Part shown: in pieces, positions 1-7,205 of the stretch
Position numbering within the stretch: the first letter of the stretch is position 1
Layout: each line of letters starts with the position of its first letter
Notes under the pieces: model-generated
Databases searched by the model: none
The model's input: only the letters and a program-made list of their open reading frames with translations
What the model was told of the DNA's origin: nothing
Assembly: GCF_000385135.1 (NCBI RefSeq)
Contig: NZ_ARQM01000003.1
Location: 1 to 64,000 of the forward strand
DNA from: Promicromonospora sukumoe 327MFSha3.1
GTDB lineage: Bacteria > Actinomycetota > Actinomycetes > Actinomycetales > Cellulomonadaceae
DNA length: 64,000 nt
Reading direction: 5' to 3'
Made by a program: the position numbers and the translations under genes

Positions 1-22
1 TGTGATGTCCAGGGAGGTTGTT
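1..22. repeat. Left terminal inverted repeat of the IS481 element
   Basis: A perfect 22-bp reverse complement of 1087-1108. It is the presumed transposase binding and cleavage end. Confidence 0.95.
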
Positions 23-62
23 TCTGGATTCGGGCGACACGCGGTCGGAGTTAGGGGCCGAG

Positions 63-120
63 GAAGGCCTCCGGTTGTGGAGTGGAGTTGTCGAGAAACC
101 ACTTCCTACCGGAGGCCTTC
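63..120 (+). promoter_or_regulatory. Hairpin that hides the transposase ribosome binding site
   Basis: A 13-bp perfect inverted repeat pairs 63-75 with 108-120. The 3' arm contains GGAGG (111-115) and ends on the base before the GTG start at 121. A transcript entering from outside the element would fold and mask the Shine-Dalgarno sequence. A transcript starting inside the loop (76-107) would lack the 5' arm and be translated. IS10 and IS50 are known to protect themselves from impinging transcription this way; its use here is inferred. Confidence 0.7.
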
Positions 121-1113
121 GTGACCCACGCTAACGCCCTGCTGACCCCGCGAGCACGTCTGCGCCTGGCGCGTCTGGTGGTCGAGTCCGGGTGGACCAT
201 CACCAGCGCCGCGAAGATGTTCATGGTCTCGCCCCGCACAGCCGGCAAGTGGGCCCACCGCTACCGCACCGAGGGGCCCGCGGGCATGACCGACCGGTCC
301 TCACGCCCGCGCCGCAGCCCGCACCGGACCCCACGACCCGTGGTCAAGCAGATCGTGGGCCTGCGGTGGCGCCACCGCCTGGGCCCGGCGCAGATCGCCG
401 GGCGCCTGGGTATGCCGGCCTCGACCGTGCACGCCGTCCTGGTCCGGACCAGGATCAACCGCCTGTCCCGGATCGACCGGGTCACCGGCGAACCGATCCG
501 CCGCTACGAACACGAGTACCCGGGTTCGTTGATCCACGTCGACGTGACCAAGTTCGGCAACATCCCCGACGGCGGCGGGCACCGCTACGTCGGCCGCCAG
601 CAGGGCGCAGCCAACAAACTCGCTACCACCGGCCTGCCCCGCGGCGCGGACTACAAGCCCCGCACCGGGACCGCGTTCCTGCACACCGTGATCGACGACC
701 ACTCCCGGGTCGCCTACGCCGAGATCCACACCGACGAGAAGGCCGACACCGCAGTCGGCGTCCTGCACCGCGCGACCGCCTGGCTGGCCGAACACGGCGT
801 GAGCGTCCAGCGGGTCCTCTCGGACAACGGGGCGGCCTACCGGTCCCACGCCTGGCGTGATGCCTGCGCTCAGCTCGGTATCAAGCACAAGCGCACGCGC
901 CCCTACCGGCCCCAGACCAACGGCAAGATCGAACGCTTCCACCGCACCCTGGCCGACGGCTGGGCCTACGCCCGCCGCTACACCTCGGAGACCGAACGCC
1001 GCGACGAGCTACCCGGCTGGCTGCACTACTACAACCACCACCGCGCCCACTCAGCGATCGGCAACCAACCACCCATCACCCGACTGAACAACCTCCCTGG
1101 ACATCACACCTAG
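121..1113 (+). CDS. IS481-family DDE transposase
   Basis: Transposase of about 330 residues that cuts and joins the element ends. It has an N-terminal helix-turn-helix half (about residues 15-110, including VSPRTAGKW) and an rve/DDE integrase core, with VIDDHSR, a following VLSDNGAAY and the terminal Glu in NGKIERFHRT. GTG 121 is preferred over the upstream in-frame GTG at 82 because GGAGG lies five bases before it and the protein then starts at the usual VTHANA. The right inverted repeat lies inside the gene's 3' end, and the TAG stop (1111-1113) lies outside the repeat in the CTAG target. The stop codon is therefore supplied by the insertion site. Confidence 0.93.
   Translation: MTHANALLTPRARLRLARLVVESGWTITSAAKMFMVSPRTAGKWAHRYRTEGPAGMTDRSSRPRRSPHRTPRPVVKQIVGLRWRHRLGPAQIAGRLGMPASTVHAVLVRTRINRLSRIDRVTGEPIRRYEHEYPGSLIHVDVTKFGNIPDGGGHRYVGRQQGAANKLATTGLPRGADYKPRTGTAFLHTVIDDHSRVAYAEIHTDEKADTAVGVLHRATAWLAEHGVSVQRVLSDNGAAYRSHAWRDACAQLGIKHKRTRPYRPQTNGKIERFHRTLADGWAYARRYTSETERRDELPGWLHYYNHHRAHSAIGNQPPITRLNNLPGHHT
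1087..1108. repeat. Right terminal inverted repeat of the IS481 element
   Basis: Perfect complement of 1-22. It lies inside the last codons of the transposase, which ends NNLPGHHT. Confidence 0.95.
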
Positions 1114-2804
1114 AGCCGGACGGCGTCCCGGAGCTGCCGGGCGTACGGGTGCTCCGCATCCTCGAACAGTGTCGACGCCGGGCCCTGCTCCACGATGCGG
1201 CCCTCCTGCATCACCGCGAGGTCGTCGCTCATGTGCAGCGCGACGCCGAGGTCGTGCGTGATCAGCAGGTACGCGAGGTCGCGCTCGCGCTGGAGCCGGT
1301 CCAGGAGGTCGAGCACCTGCGCCTGGACCGAGACGTCGAGCGCGGAGACCGGCTCGTCCAGGACCAGCACCCGGGGCTCGGCCGCGAGCGCCCGCGCGAC
1401 CGAGACGCGCTGCCGCTGCCCGCCCGACAGGTGCAGCGGACGGCGGGCAGCCAGCGCGGGGTCGAGGCCCACGGTGTCGAGCAGGTCCGCGATCTGCGTG
1501 CGCACCGGGCCGGGCCGGAGCGACCGCCCGCGGGTGATCGCGTCGGCCAGGACGGCGCCGACCGTCCAGCGCGGGTCGAACGAGCTCAGGGCGTCCTGGA
1601 ACACCGCGCCGATCAGGTGCCGGCGCGGACGCCGTCGGGCCTCCTGGAGCGGGTTCCAGGGCTCGCCCAGCAGCGTGACCTCGCCGGCGTCGGGGTGCTC
1701 GAGCCCGAGCAGGAGCCGGGCGGTGGTCGACTTGCCCGATCCGGACTCGCCGACCAGCCCCAGGGTGCGGCCCGCGCGGAGCGTGAACGACACGTCGTCG
1801 GCGGCGACGATCTCCCGCCCGCCGACATGAAACACCCGCGACACCCCCCGCGCTTCGACAAGCACCCCCTCGTCACTGCCACCAGCCCCGTCGAACGTAG
1901 GGTTGCTCGGCTCATCAGCGCTGAGAGAGCGATCATCCCTACGTTCGACGTCCGCGGCCGACGGCGGGGCGGCGGCACCACCGCCGGACAGCAGGGCTCC
2001 CCGCGCCCGCCCCGCCGGCACCGCATCCACGAGCTTGCGCGTGTACGGGTGCCGGGGGCGCTCGAACACCTCGGTCGGCGTGCCCTCCTCGACCACCACG
2101 CCGTCGGTCATCACCAGCACGCGGTCCGCGATACCCGTCACCACGGACAGGTCGTGGCTGATCAGCAGCACGGCGGTGCCCTCGTCGCGCAGCTGCCCCA
2201 GCAGCCGGAGCACCCCGGCCTGCACGGGCTGGTCGAGCGCCGTGGTGGGTTCGTCGGCGATCACCAGCCGCGGGTCGGCCGCGATGCCCGAGGCGATCAG
2301 CGCCCGCTGCCGCTGCCCGCCCGAGAGCTGGCCGGGGCGCTGACCGGCGCGCAGCTCGGCGTCGGGCAGGCCCACCCGCTCCAGGAGCGCGACGGTCCGC
2401 GCCCGGCGCGCGGCGGCGTCCAGATCGGTGTGCAGGGCGAGCGTGTCACCGATCTCCCGGCCGACCGGGCGCAACGGGTCCAGCGAGACGAGCGCATCCT
2501 GCGCGATGAGGCCGACGACGCCCCCGCGCAGCCGGCGCAGGCGCCGTCCGGACAGTGACAGCACGTCCTGCCCCGCCACCCGCAACGTCGAGGCCGAGAC
2601 CCGCGCCCCCTCGCCAGCCAGGCCGACGACGCTGCGCGCGGTCACGCTCTTGCCCGACCCGGACTCGCCGACGATCGCGACGCACTCGCCCGCGGCGACG
2701 CGCAGGCTCACGCCGTCGACCACCCGCCGTCCGCCGAACGACACGACAAGGTCCCGCACGTCCAGCACGGGCCCCTCCGAAGCCTCCCGAGTCACACCGC
2801 TCAC
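1110..2804 (-). CDS. Oligopeptide/dipeptide ABC importer, fused double ATPase (DppD-DppF type)
   Basis: A 564-residue protein carrying two complete ABC ATPase domains that power uptake by the two permeases encoded upstream. Domain 1 has GESGSGKS, LSGGQRQRAL and IADEPTTALD. Domain 2 repeats GESGSGKS, LSGGQRQRVS and LDEPVSALD. Both halves have an oligopeptide-type C-terminal extension (RHPYTRKL, EHPYARQL). The halves are joined by a low-complexity linker of about 50 residues, part of which (1892-1947) is encoded by a 56-bp palindromic repeat found elsewhere in the window. The GTG start overlaps the permease stop (GTGA), so translation is probably coupled. The stop codon lies in the CTAG where the IS element inserted, and the protein is intact. 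Confidence 0.92.
   Translation of the reverse strand: MSGVTREASEGPVLDVRDLVVSFGGRRVVDGVSLRVAAGECVAIVGESGSGKSVTARSVVGLAGEGARVSASTLRVAGQDVLSLSGRRLRRLRGGVVGLIAQDALVSLDPLRPVGREIGDTLALHTDLDAAARRARTVALLERVGLPDAELRAGQRPGQLSGGQRQRALIASGIAADPRLVIADEPTTALDQPVQAGVLRLLGQLRDEGTAVLLISHDLSVVTGIADRVLVMTDGVVVEEGTPTEVFERPRHPYTRKLVDAVPAGRARGALLSGGGAAAPPSAADVERRDDRSLSADEPSNPTFDGAGGSDEGVLVEARGVSRVFHVGGREIVAADDVSFTLRAGRTLGLVGESGSGKSTTARLLLGLEHPDAGEVTLLGEPWNPLQEARRRPRRHLIGAVFQDALSSFDPRWTVGAVLADAITRGRSLRPGPVRTQIADLLDTVGLDPALAARRPLHLSGGQRQRVSVARALAAEPRVLVLDEPVSALDVSVQAQVLDLLDRLQRERDLAYLLITHDLGVALHMSDDLAVMQEGRIVEQGPASTLFEDAEHPYARQLRDAVRL
1892..1947. repeat. 56-bp palindromic repeat, copy A (inside a gene)
   Basis: Same length and ends (CGAACGTAGGG ... 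CCCTACGTTCG) as the copies at 32220 and 49938. Including one flanking base on each side, the outer 13 bp pair perfectly (1890-1902 with 1937-1949); the inner part is degenerate. It is read as part of the interdomain linker of the ABC ATPase (around SADEPSNPTFDG). Confidence 0.85.
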
Positions 2805-3628
2805 GAAGCACTCCTGTTCCGCTTCTGGATCCCCCGGCCGACGACGGTCGCGGCGGCGGCGCTGGCGACGATCGCGAGGCCGGGGAAGAACGTCATCCAC
2901 CAGAAGTTGGCGATGTACGTGCGGCCGGCGGCGAGCATCGCGCCCCACTCGGCGGCGGGAGGCACCGCGCCCAGCCCCAGGTAGCTCAGCGACGACACCC
3001 AGATGATCGCCTGCCCCAGACCGAGCGTGGCCAGCACGAACAGGGCGGCGGTCACGTTCGGCAGGATGTGGCGCGCGGTGATCCACAGCCGGCTCCGCCC
3101 CAGCACCCGGGCGGCGTCGATGAACTCCGCGGACGCCGTCCGGCGCACCTGGGAGCGGATGATGCGCGCGTACCCGGGCGCGGTCGCCAGCCCGACGGCG
3201 ATGGTCGAGCTCAGCACGCCCGGGCCCGTGACCACGATGAACAGCAGCGCGAGCAGCAGGCCGGGGAACGCGAACAGCACCTCGACCACGCGGGTGGTGC
3301 CGAAGTCGAGCCAGCGCGGCCCGAGCCCCGCCACGAAGCCGAGCACGATCGCCAGGCCGATGCCGATCGCGGTGGCGAGCACGCCGATGAGCAGCGACTC
3401 CGAGGCGCCGTGCACCACGCGGGTGTAGATGTCGCGGCCCGACTCGTCGGTCCCGAACAGGTGGGCGAGCGACGGCGGCTGGAAGGCGTCGGCGTGGGAG
3501 ACGGCGAGCGGGTCGCCGGGCGCGAGCAGGCTCGGCCAGAGCGCCGCGACCACGAGCAGCAGGAGCAGGACGCCGGCGATCGCCTCGGTGACGGTGGGCC
3601 GGAAGCCGCCGACCCGGGCCCGGCTCAT
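2801..3628 (-). CDS. Oligopeptide ABC importer permease, DppC/OppC type
   Basis: A 275-residue inner-membrane permease with an N-terminal membrane segment (about 15-35, IAGVLLLLLVVAALW), the OppC-like LFGTDESGRDIYTRV segment and a BPD_transp_1 domain of about five helices. The coupling loop EFIDAARVLGRSRLWITARHILPN contacts the ATPase. Length is normal for the family. ATG 3628 overlaps the preceding stop (ATGA), and its own stop overlaps the ATPase GTG, so the subunits are translationally coupled. The imported substrate cannot be deduced. Confidence 0.92.
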   Translation of the reverse strand: MSRARVGGFRPTVTEAIAGVLLLLLVVAALWPSLLAPGDPLAVSHADAFQPPSLAHLFGTDESGRDIYTRVVHGASESLLIGVLATAIGIGLAIVLGFVAGLGPRWLDFGTTRVVEVLFAFPGLLLALLFIVVTGPGVLSSTIAVGLATAPGYARIIRSQVRRTASAEFIDAARVLGRSRLWITARHILPNVTAALFVLATLGLGQAIIWVSSLSYLGLGAVPPAAEWGAMLAAGRTYIANFWWMTFFPGLAIVASAAAATVVGRGIQKRNRSAS

Positions 3629-4620
3629 TCGGCCACCGCCCGGGTGCGCGGGTCGATGACCCGGTCCGCCAGGTCGGTGACCAGCGTCATCACCGCGTAC
3701 GCGAGCGCCACCACGAGCACGATGCCGGTCACGAGCGTGACGTCGCGCAGCTGCACCGCGGACAGCAGGCTGCGCCCGAGACCCTGCCGCGCGAACACGG
3801 ACTCGACCACCACGGCGCCGCTGATCAGCGACCCGAACGCCCACCCCGACAGCCCGACGGCGGGGATGGCCGCGTGCCGCAGGGTGTGCCGCCAGAAGAT
3901 GCGCACCTCGCTCTCCCCGCGCGCCCGGGCCGTGGTGACGAACGGCGACTCCATGGCGGTGAGCAGGGACTCGCGCATCACCTGGCCCAGGAACCCCGCC
4001 AGGGGGATCGCCAAGGTCAGCGCGGGCAGCACGATGCCGAGCGGCCCCGGCACGCTGACCGGCGGGAGGATGCCCAGGGTGAGGCTGAAGAACAAGATCA
4101 GCACGGTCGCGAGCCAGAAGTGCGGCACGGCGGCGGCGACCAGCTCCAGCCCCGAGCCGATGGCCCAGGCGATCCGCCCGCCCCGCACGCTCCACGCCGC
4201 CAGACCGCACGCGAGCGCCCACGCCAGCGCCAGCGAGACCAGGGCCAGCGTCAGCGTGGCGCCGAACTGCTCGCCGATCGCGGTCAGCACCGGCTTGTGC
4301 AGCGAGTACGACTGGCCCAGGTCGCCCGTCACCAGCCGCCCCAGGTAGGTCAGGTACTGCACCGCGAGCGGCTGGTCGAGGCCGTACTCGCGGCGCACCT
4401 GCGCCAGGGCCTCGGGCCCGGCCTGCGAGCCCGGGCCGCCGAGGATCGCCTCCGCGGGGTCGCCGGGGACCAGGCGGAGCGCGAAGAACGTGATCGTCGC
4501 CGCCGCCCACAGCACGAAGAGGACCCCGCCGGCGCGCAGGAGCAGCCAGTGCCGGTTGCCCGGCACCGGCCTCCTGCGCGCCCCGGTGGTGGGGACCGGA
4601 AGGGTCAAGGCACCAGCCAT
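3625..4620 (-). CDS. Oligopeptide ABC importer permease, DppB/OppB type
   Basis: A 331-residue permease that forms the channel with its DppC-type partner. It has an N-terminal membrane helix followed by FFALRLVPGDPAEAILGG, typical of DppB, a periplasmic loop, then five further helices with the coupling motif FVTTARARGESEVRIFWRH. The start overlaps the end of the binding-protein gene by 16 bp, and the stop overlaps the next permease, so the four subunits form one operon in the order binding protein, B, C, ATPase. Confidence 0.92.
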   Translation of the reverse strand: MAGALTLPVPTTGARRRPVPGNRHWLLLRAGGVLFVLWAAATITFFALRLVPGDPAEAILGGPGSQAGPEALAQVRREYGLDQPLAVQYLTYLGRLVTGDLGQSYSLHKPVLTAIGEQFGATLTLALVSLALAWALACGLAAWSVRGGRIAWAIGSGLELVAAAVPHFWLATVLILFFSLTLGILPPVSVPGPLGIVLPALTLAIPLAGFLGQVMRESLLTAMESPFVTTARARGESEVRIFWRHTLRHAAIPAVGLSGWAFGSLISGAVVVESVFARQGLGRSLLSAVQLRDVTLVTGIVLVVALAYAVMTLVTDLADRVIDPRTRAVAE

Positions 4621-6275
4621 GCCCCGGCGAAGGTGGGCGTCGACACCGTCGGCATCGCGCGCAGGCCCTGCACGCTCGACGAACGCAGGAAGTGGTTCTG
4701 CTGGTCGTACAGCGGCAGGATGTAGCAGCCCTCGAGGATGATCCGCTGCGCCTCCTCGTAGAGGCTGGCCCGCTCGCCGGCGTCGCTCGTGGCGGAGGCC
4801 TGGGTGAGCAGCTCGTCGAGGTCGGCGTCGTCGACCTGCGCGAGGTTCGCGAAGTAGCCGCTCGGCGCCGGGGTGATCGAGTCGGAGTGGTACAGGATGC
4901 GCAGCACGTCCGGGCCGACCTTCGTGTACGGGGCGCTGACCAGGTCGTACTCGTTCTCGGCGAGCACGCCGTACCAGCTCGACAGGTCCAGCGGCTGGAG
5001 CCTGACCTCGAAGCCGGCCGTCTTGGCGTCGGCCTGGATCTGCTCGAACAGGGACTGCTCGGCGGGGATCGACTGGTTGGTGCTCACCGGGAAGTCGAGG
5101 GTCAGGCGCTCACCGTCCTTGACGCGGTAGCCGTCGGCGTCGCGCTCGTCCCAGCCCGCCTCGTCCAGCAGCGCGGACGCCGCGTCCGTGTCGACGGCGA
5201 ACAGATCGGGCAGGCTCAGGCCCAGCGGCTCGACGCTCGACAGCGGCGAGTAGGACCGCTCGGCGGTGCCGAAGAACAGGCTCTGGATGCCGTCGTCCAC
5301 GTTCACGGAGCGGATGAACGCCTCGCGGACGCGCTCGTCGTCGAACGGCGCCTTGCCGGAGTTGAGCTCGATGCGGTTGGAGGCGCCGGGGCGCGGGGCG
5401 TCGAGCTCCTCGATCGCGTCGTCGGACTCGGCCGACTTGATGGTGTCGGGCTGCGCGTTGTCGATGACCTGGACCTCGCCCGACTGCAGGGCGGCGTAGC
5501 GGCTCGCGGAGTCGGGGATGAACCGCCACACGATCGAGTCGAGGTACGGCAGGTCGCTGCCCTCGGTCGCCTCGGCGACGTCGGCCGGCGGCGAGCTGTA
5601 GTCCTCGTTGCGGACCAGGGTCACCGAGTCCTGGCGCTCCCACGAGTCGACGACGAACGGGCCGGTGCCGACGGGCGCGGCGCAGTTCTCCTCCTGGCTG
5701 CGCTCCAGGGCCTTGGGCGACTCCATCGCGACCCACACCTGGGACAGTGACTCCAGCAGAGCGGAGTCGGGGGCGCTCATCTCGAGCCGCACCAGGTGGT
5801 CGTCGACGGCGACGACGTCCTTGATCTTCGCCAGCGCGAGGTACCCGGTCGACGACGCCGTGGCCGGGTCCTGCACGTGCGCGATGTTCGCGGCGACGGC
5901 CTCGGCGTCGAACGGCGTGCCGTCGGTGAAGGTGACGTCGTCGCGGAGCGTGAACTCCCACTCCAGGCCGTCGTCGCTCGCGTCCCACTCGGTGGCGAGC
6001 CACGGGACGACCTCGCCGTCCTCGTCGAGGGAGACGAGGGACTCCAGGTACTGGGTCGCGATGAGCGCCTGCGGGTAGTTGCCGCCGACGTGCGGGTCGA
6101 GGCAGGACGGCTCGGCGTCGCCCGACGCGTAGGTCAGCGTGCCCCCGGTGACGGGTTCGCCGGACGGTTCACCGGTGCTCCCTCCTCCCCCGGAGGTGCA
6201 GGCGGCGAGCAGGAGGGCGACGGCTGCCGTGACGACGACGGCGGCACGCGGGCGGGAGAACCGGCGCGAGGGCAT
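4605..6275 (-). CDS. Oligopeptide/dipeptide ABC importer substrate-binding lipoprotein
   Basis: A 556-residue SBP_bac_5 family receptor. A signal peptide ends in a lipobox (LLLAACTSGG), so the mature protein should be lipid-anchored outside the membrane. A Gly/Ser/Glu-rich tether precedes the family start GGTLTYASGD and the motif TFTLRDDVTFTDGTPF is present in near-canonical form (EFTLRDDVTFTDGTPFDAEA). First gene of the operon. The substrate could be a peptide, opine or metal chelate; the sequence does not tell. Confidence 0.9.
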   Translation of the reverse strand: MPSRRFSRPRAAVVVTAAVALLLAACTSGGGGSTGEPSGEPVTGGTLTYASGDAEPSCLDPHVGGNYPQALIATQYLESLVSLDEDGEVVPWLATEWDASDDGLEWEFTLRDDVTFTDGTPFDAEAVAANIAHVQDPATASSTGYLALAKIKDVVAVDDHLVRLEMSAPDSALLESLSQVWVAMESPKALERSQEENCAAPVGTGPFVVDSWERQDSVTLVRNEDYSSPPADVAEATEGSDLPYLDSIVWRFIPDSASRYAALQSGEVQVIDNAQPDTIKSAESDDAIEELDAPRPGASNRIELNSGKAPFDDERVREAFIRSVNVDDGIQSLFFGTAERSYSPLSSVEPLGLSLPDLFAVDTDAASALLDEAGWDERDADGYRVKDGERLTLDFPVSTNQSIPAEQSLFEQIQADAKTAGFEVRLQPLDLSSWYGVLAENEYDLVSAPYTKVGPDVLRILYHSDSITPAPSGYFANLAQVDDADLDELLTQASATSDAGERASLYEEAQRIILEGCYILPLYDQQNHFLRSSSVQGLRAMPTVSTPTFAGAWLVP

Positions 6276-6434
6276 GGCTACTGGTACATCCTGTCTTCAA
6301 GGGTGTCCGAACGACTCCGTTCATCGTCCCAAACCCCGGGCCCGGCCGGGCCTATTCCTTGCGCACGCACCAGGTGAGGCGCGCCACACCGACCAGTTCA
6401 CCAGGGCAACCGATCAGCCCTGAAGGTCCCGCGG
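6276..6434. other. Intergenic region upstream of the oligopeptide importer
   Basis: A 159-bp gap between the importer start (6275) and the end of the toxin-antitoxin-like pair (6435), both on the minus strand. It must hold the importer promoter and any terminator of the pair. I see no convincing promoter hexamers or hairpin. Confidence 0.5.
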
Positions 6435-6734
6435 TCAGGCTGCGGAGTACCGCTGCCGAGCAGCTTCGCCCGTGGTACCCAGCGCCTGGCCGACGACGTT
6501 CCACGACAGCCCCTGCGCACGCGCCTGGGCGACGGCGTCACGCACTGCCTTCTCCGCCTGGCTGGTCAGGTAGATGCGCCGGGCCGCTGCTCGCTGCAGC
6601 TCCAGCAACGCCGGTGCCGTCGGCTTCAGCTTCTCGGCATAGTCGTCGGTGACGGCCTTGGCCGCCATCTCCTCGCCCCAGGCCTCGAGCTCTGCCCGCT
6701 CCTCGGGTGTCAGGTTCAGGTCCTCGATCTTCAT
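6435..6734 (-). CDS. Probable antitoxin-like HTH protein
   Basis: A 99-residue soluble protein. The N-terminal half is acidic and helical (LTPEERAELEAWGEE). The C-terminal half ends in a predicted helix-turn-helix, QGLSWNVVGQALGTTGEAARQRY, of the kind found in small plasmid-maintenance and antitoxin-like proteins. ATG 6734 lies two bases after the stop of the upstream gene, with a GAGGTGAG ribosome binding site inside that gene. Toxin-first order is typical of BrnT/BrnA and HigB/HigA-type modules. Assignment as antitoxin rests on size, order and the DNA-binding motif only. Confidence 0.6.
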   Translation of the reverse strand: MKIEDLNLTPEERAELEAWGEEMAAKAVTDDYAEKLKPTAPALLELQRAAARRIYLTSQAEKAVRDAVAQARAQGLSWNVVGQALGTTGEAARQRYSAA

Positions 6735-6736
6735 GC

Positions 6737-7006
6737 TCACCTCACCTCGCCCCTCTCCTTCGGCGTCAGGAACTTGTCCCGCGCCTCCATCGCGTGGAAG
6801 ACCACGAACTGGATCCCCCACTTGGAACGGTGCCCGATCTCCAGGAGCACCCCCGACTCGGCCGGGCCGATCGTCATCGCCGAACCGTCCTCGTCGTTGT
6901 CGAAGCTGCGTCGCGAGAAACCCAACGCATGTCCGATGTCTGCTTCCGTGATCCCCGGGTGCTTCAAAGCACTCGGCAAGACCAGGATGCCCTCAACTTC
7001 ATCCAT
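6737..7006 (-). CDS. Small toxin-like protein, BrnT-like family suspected
   Basis: An 89-residue protein, first gene of a two-gene operon. It has the pattern H-x-G-[IV]-T-x-x-D-I ... LLEIG ... VVFHAMEARDKFL, resembling the short toxin family whose members end in an I-H-A-M-x-x-R segment; I suspect a BrnT-like RNase fold but cannot confirm it. ATG 7006 has no Shine-Dalgarno sequence. A TAGCCT hexamer (7013-7018 on the minus strand) ends six bases before it, so the message is probably leaderless. Direct and inverted repeats cover that promoter (7007-7037), as expected for autoregulation. Confidence 0.6.
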   Translation of the reverse strand: MDEVEGILVLPSALKHPGITEADIGHALGFSRRSFDNDEDGSAMTIGPAESGVLLEIGHRSKWGIQFVVFHAMEARDKFLTPKERGEVR

Positions 7007-7037
7007 TTGGCAAGGCTACTTGGCAAGGCGCCTTGCC
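7007..7037. promoter_or_regulatory. Repeat-rich operator/promoter of the toxin-antitoxin-like pair
   Basis: Two direct copies of TTGGCAAGGC (7007-7016, 7020-7029), 13 bp apart. The second overlaps a perfect 16-bp palindrome, GGCAAGGCGCCTTGCC (7022-7037). The repeats cover the presumed -10 hexamer of the minus-strand operon, so a protein bound here would block it. Confidence 0.6.
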
Positions 7038-7164
7038 GCGCGAGATGGCTCCCGTCCGACGCCGGCCGACCAGTCACCCGCTCCCCCGGGAACTCTGTCC
7101 GGTGCCCCCTCGTTCTCACCCCGCCGAGCAGCGCTTCCGCCCTCGAAGACGGTAGCCCGCGGCA

Positions 7165-7170
7165 TATACT
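7165..7170 (+). promoter_or_regulatory. Probable -10 hexamer (TATACT) for the TelA-PknG operon
   Basis: TATACT is one mismatch from TATAAT and stands out in this GC-rich region. It lies 35 bp before the TelA start, leaving room for a short leader with the GAGGAG ribosome binding site (7195-7200). No good -35 box is visible. Confidence 0.5.
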
Positions 7171-7205
7171 CGCCGCGTTCGGACGCCCTATCTCGAGGAG
7201 CACCG

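Larger units (their letters stand above)
1..1108 (+). mobile_element. IS481-family insertion sequence, complete
   Basis: A complete element with 22-bp perfect terminal inverted repeats (1-22 and 1087-1108; outer ends TGTGATGTCC and GGACATCACA) around one transposase gene. The right end runs straight into CTAG at 1110-1113 (C-CTAG-A, 1109-1114), which matches the NCTAGN target known for IS481 elements. The left flank lies outside the window, so the target duplication cannot be checked. The window begins exactly at the element's first base, as would happen if a contig started at a repeat boundary; that is inference. Confidence 0.93.

Noticed and set aside
82-120. Upstream GTG start (82) for the transposase
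   Set aside because: It would place the ribosome-masking hairpin in the coding region, has no Shine-Dalgarno sequence and adds residues not seen in the family start.
1149-2558. Long plus-strand open frame opposite the oligopeptide ATPase
   Set aside because: It is the antisense shadow of the ABC ATPase in GC-rich DNA; it has low-complexity Arg/His/Gln content and no domain or ribosome site.
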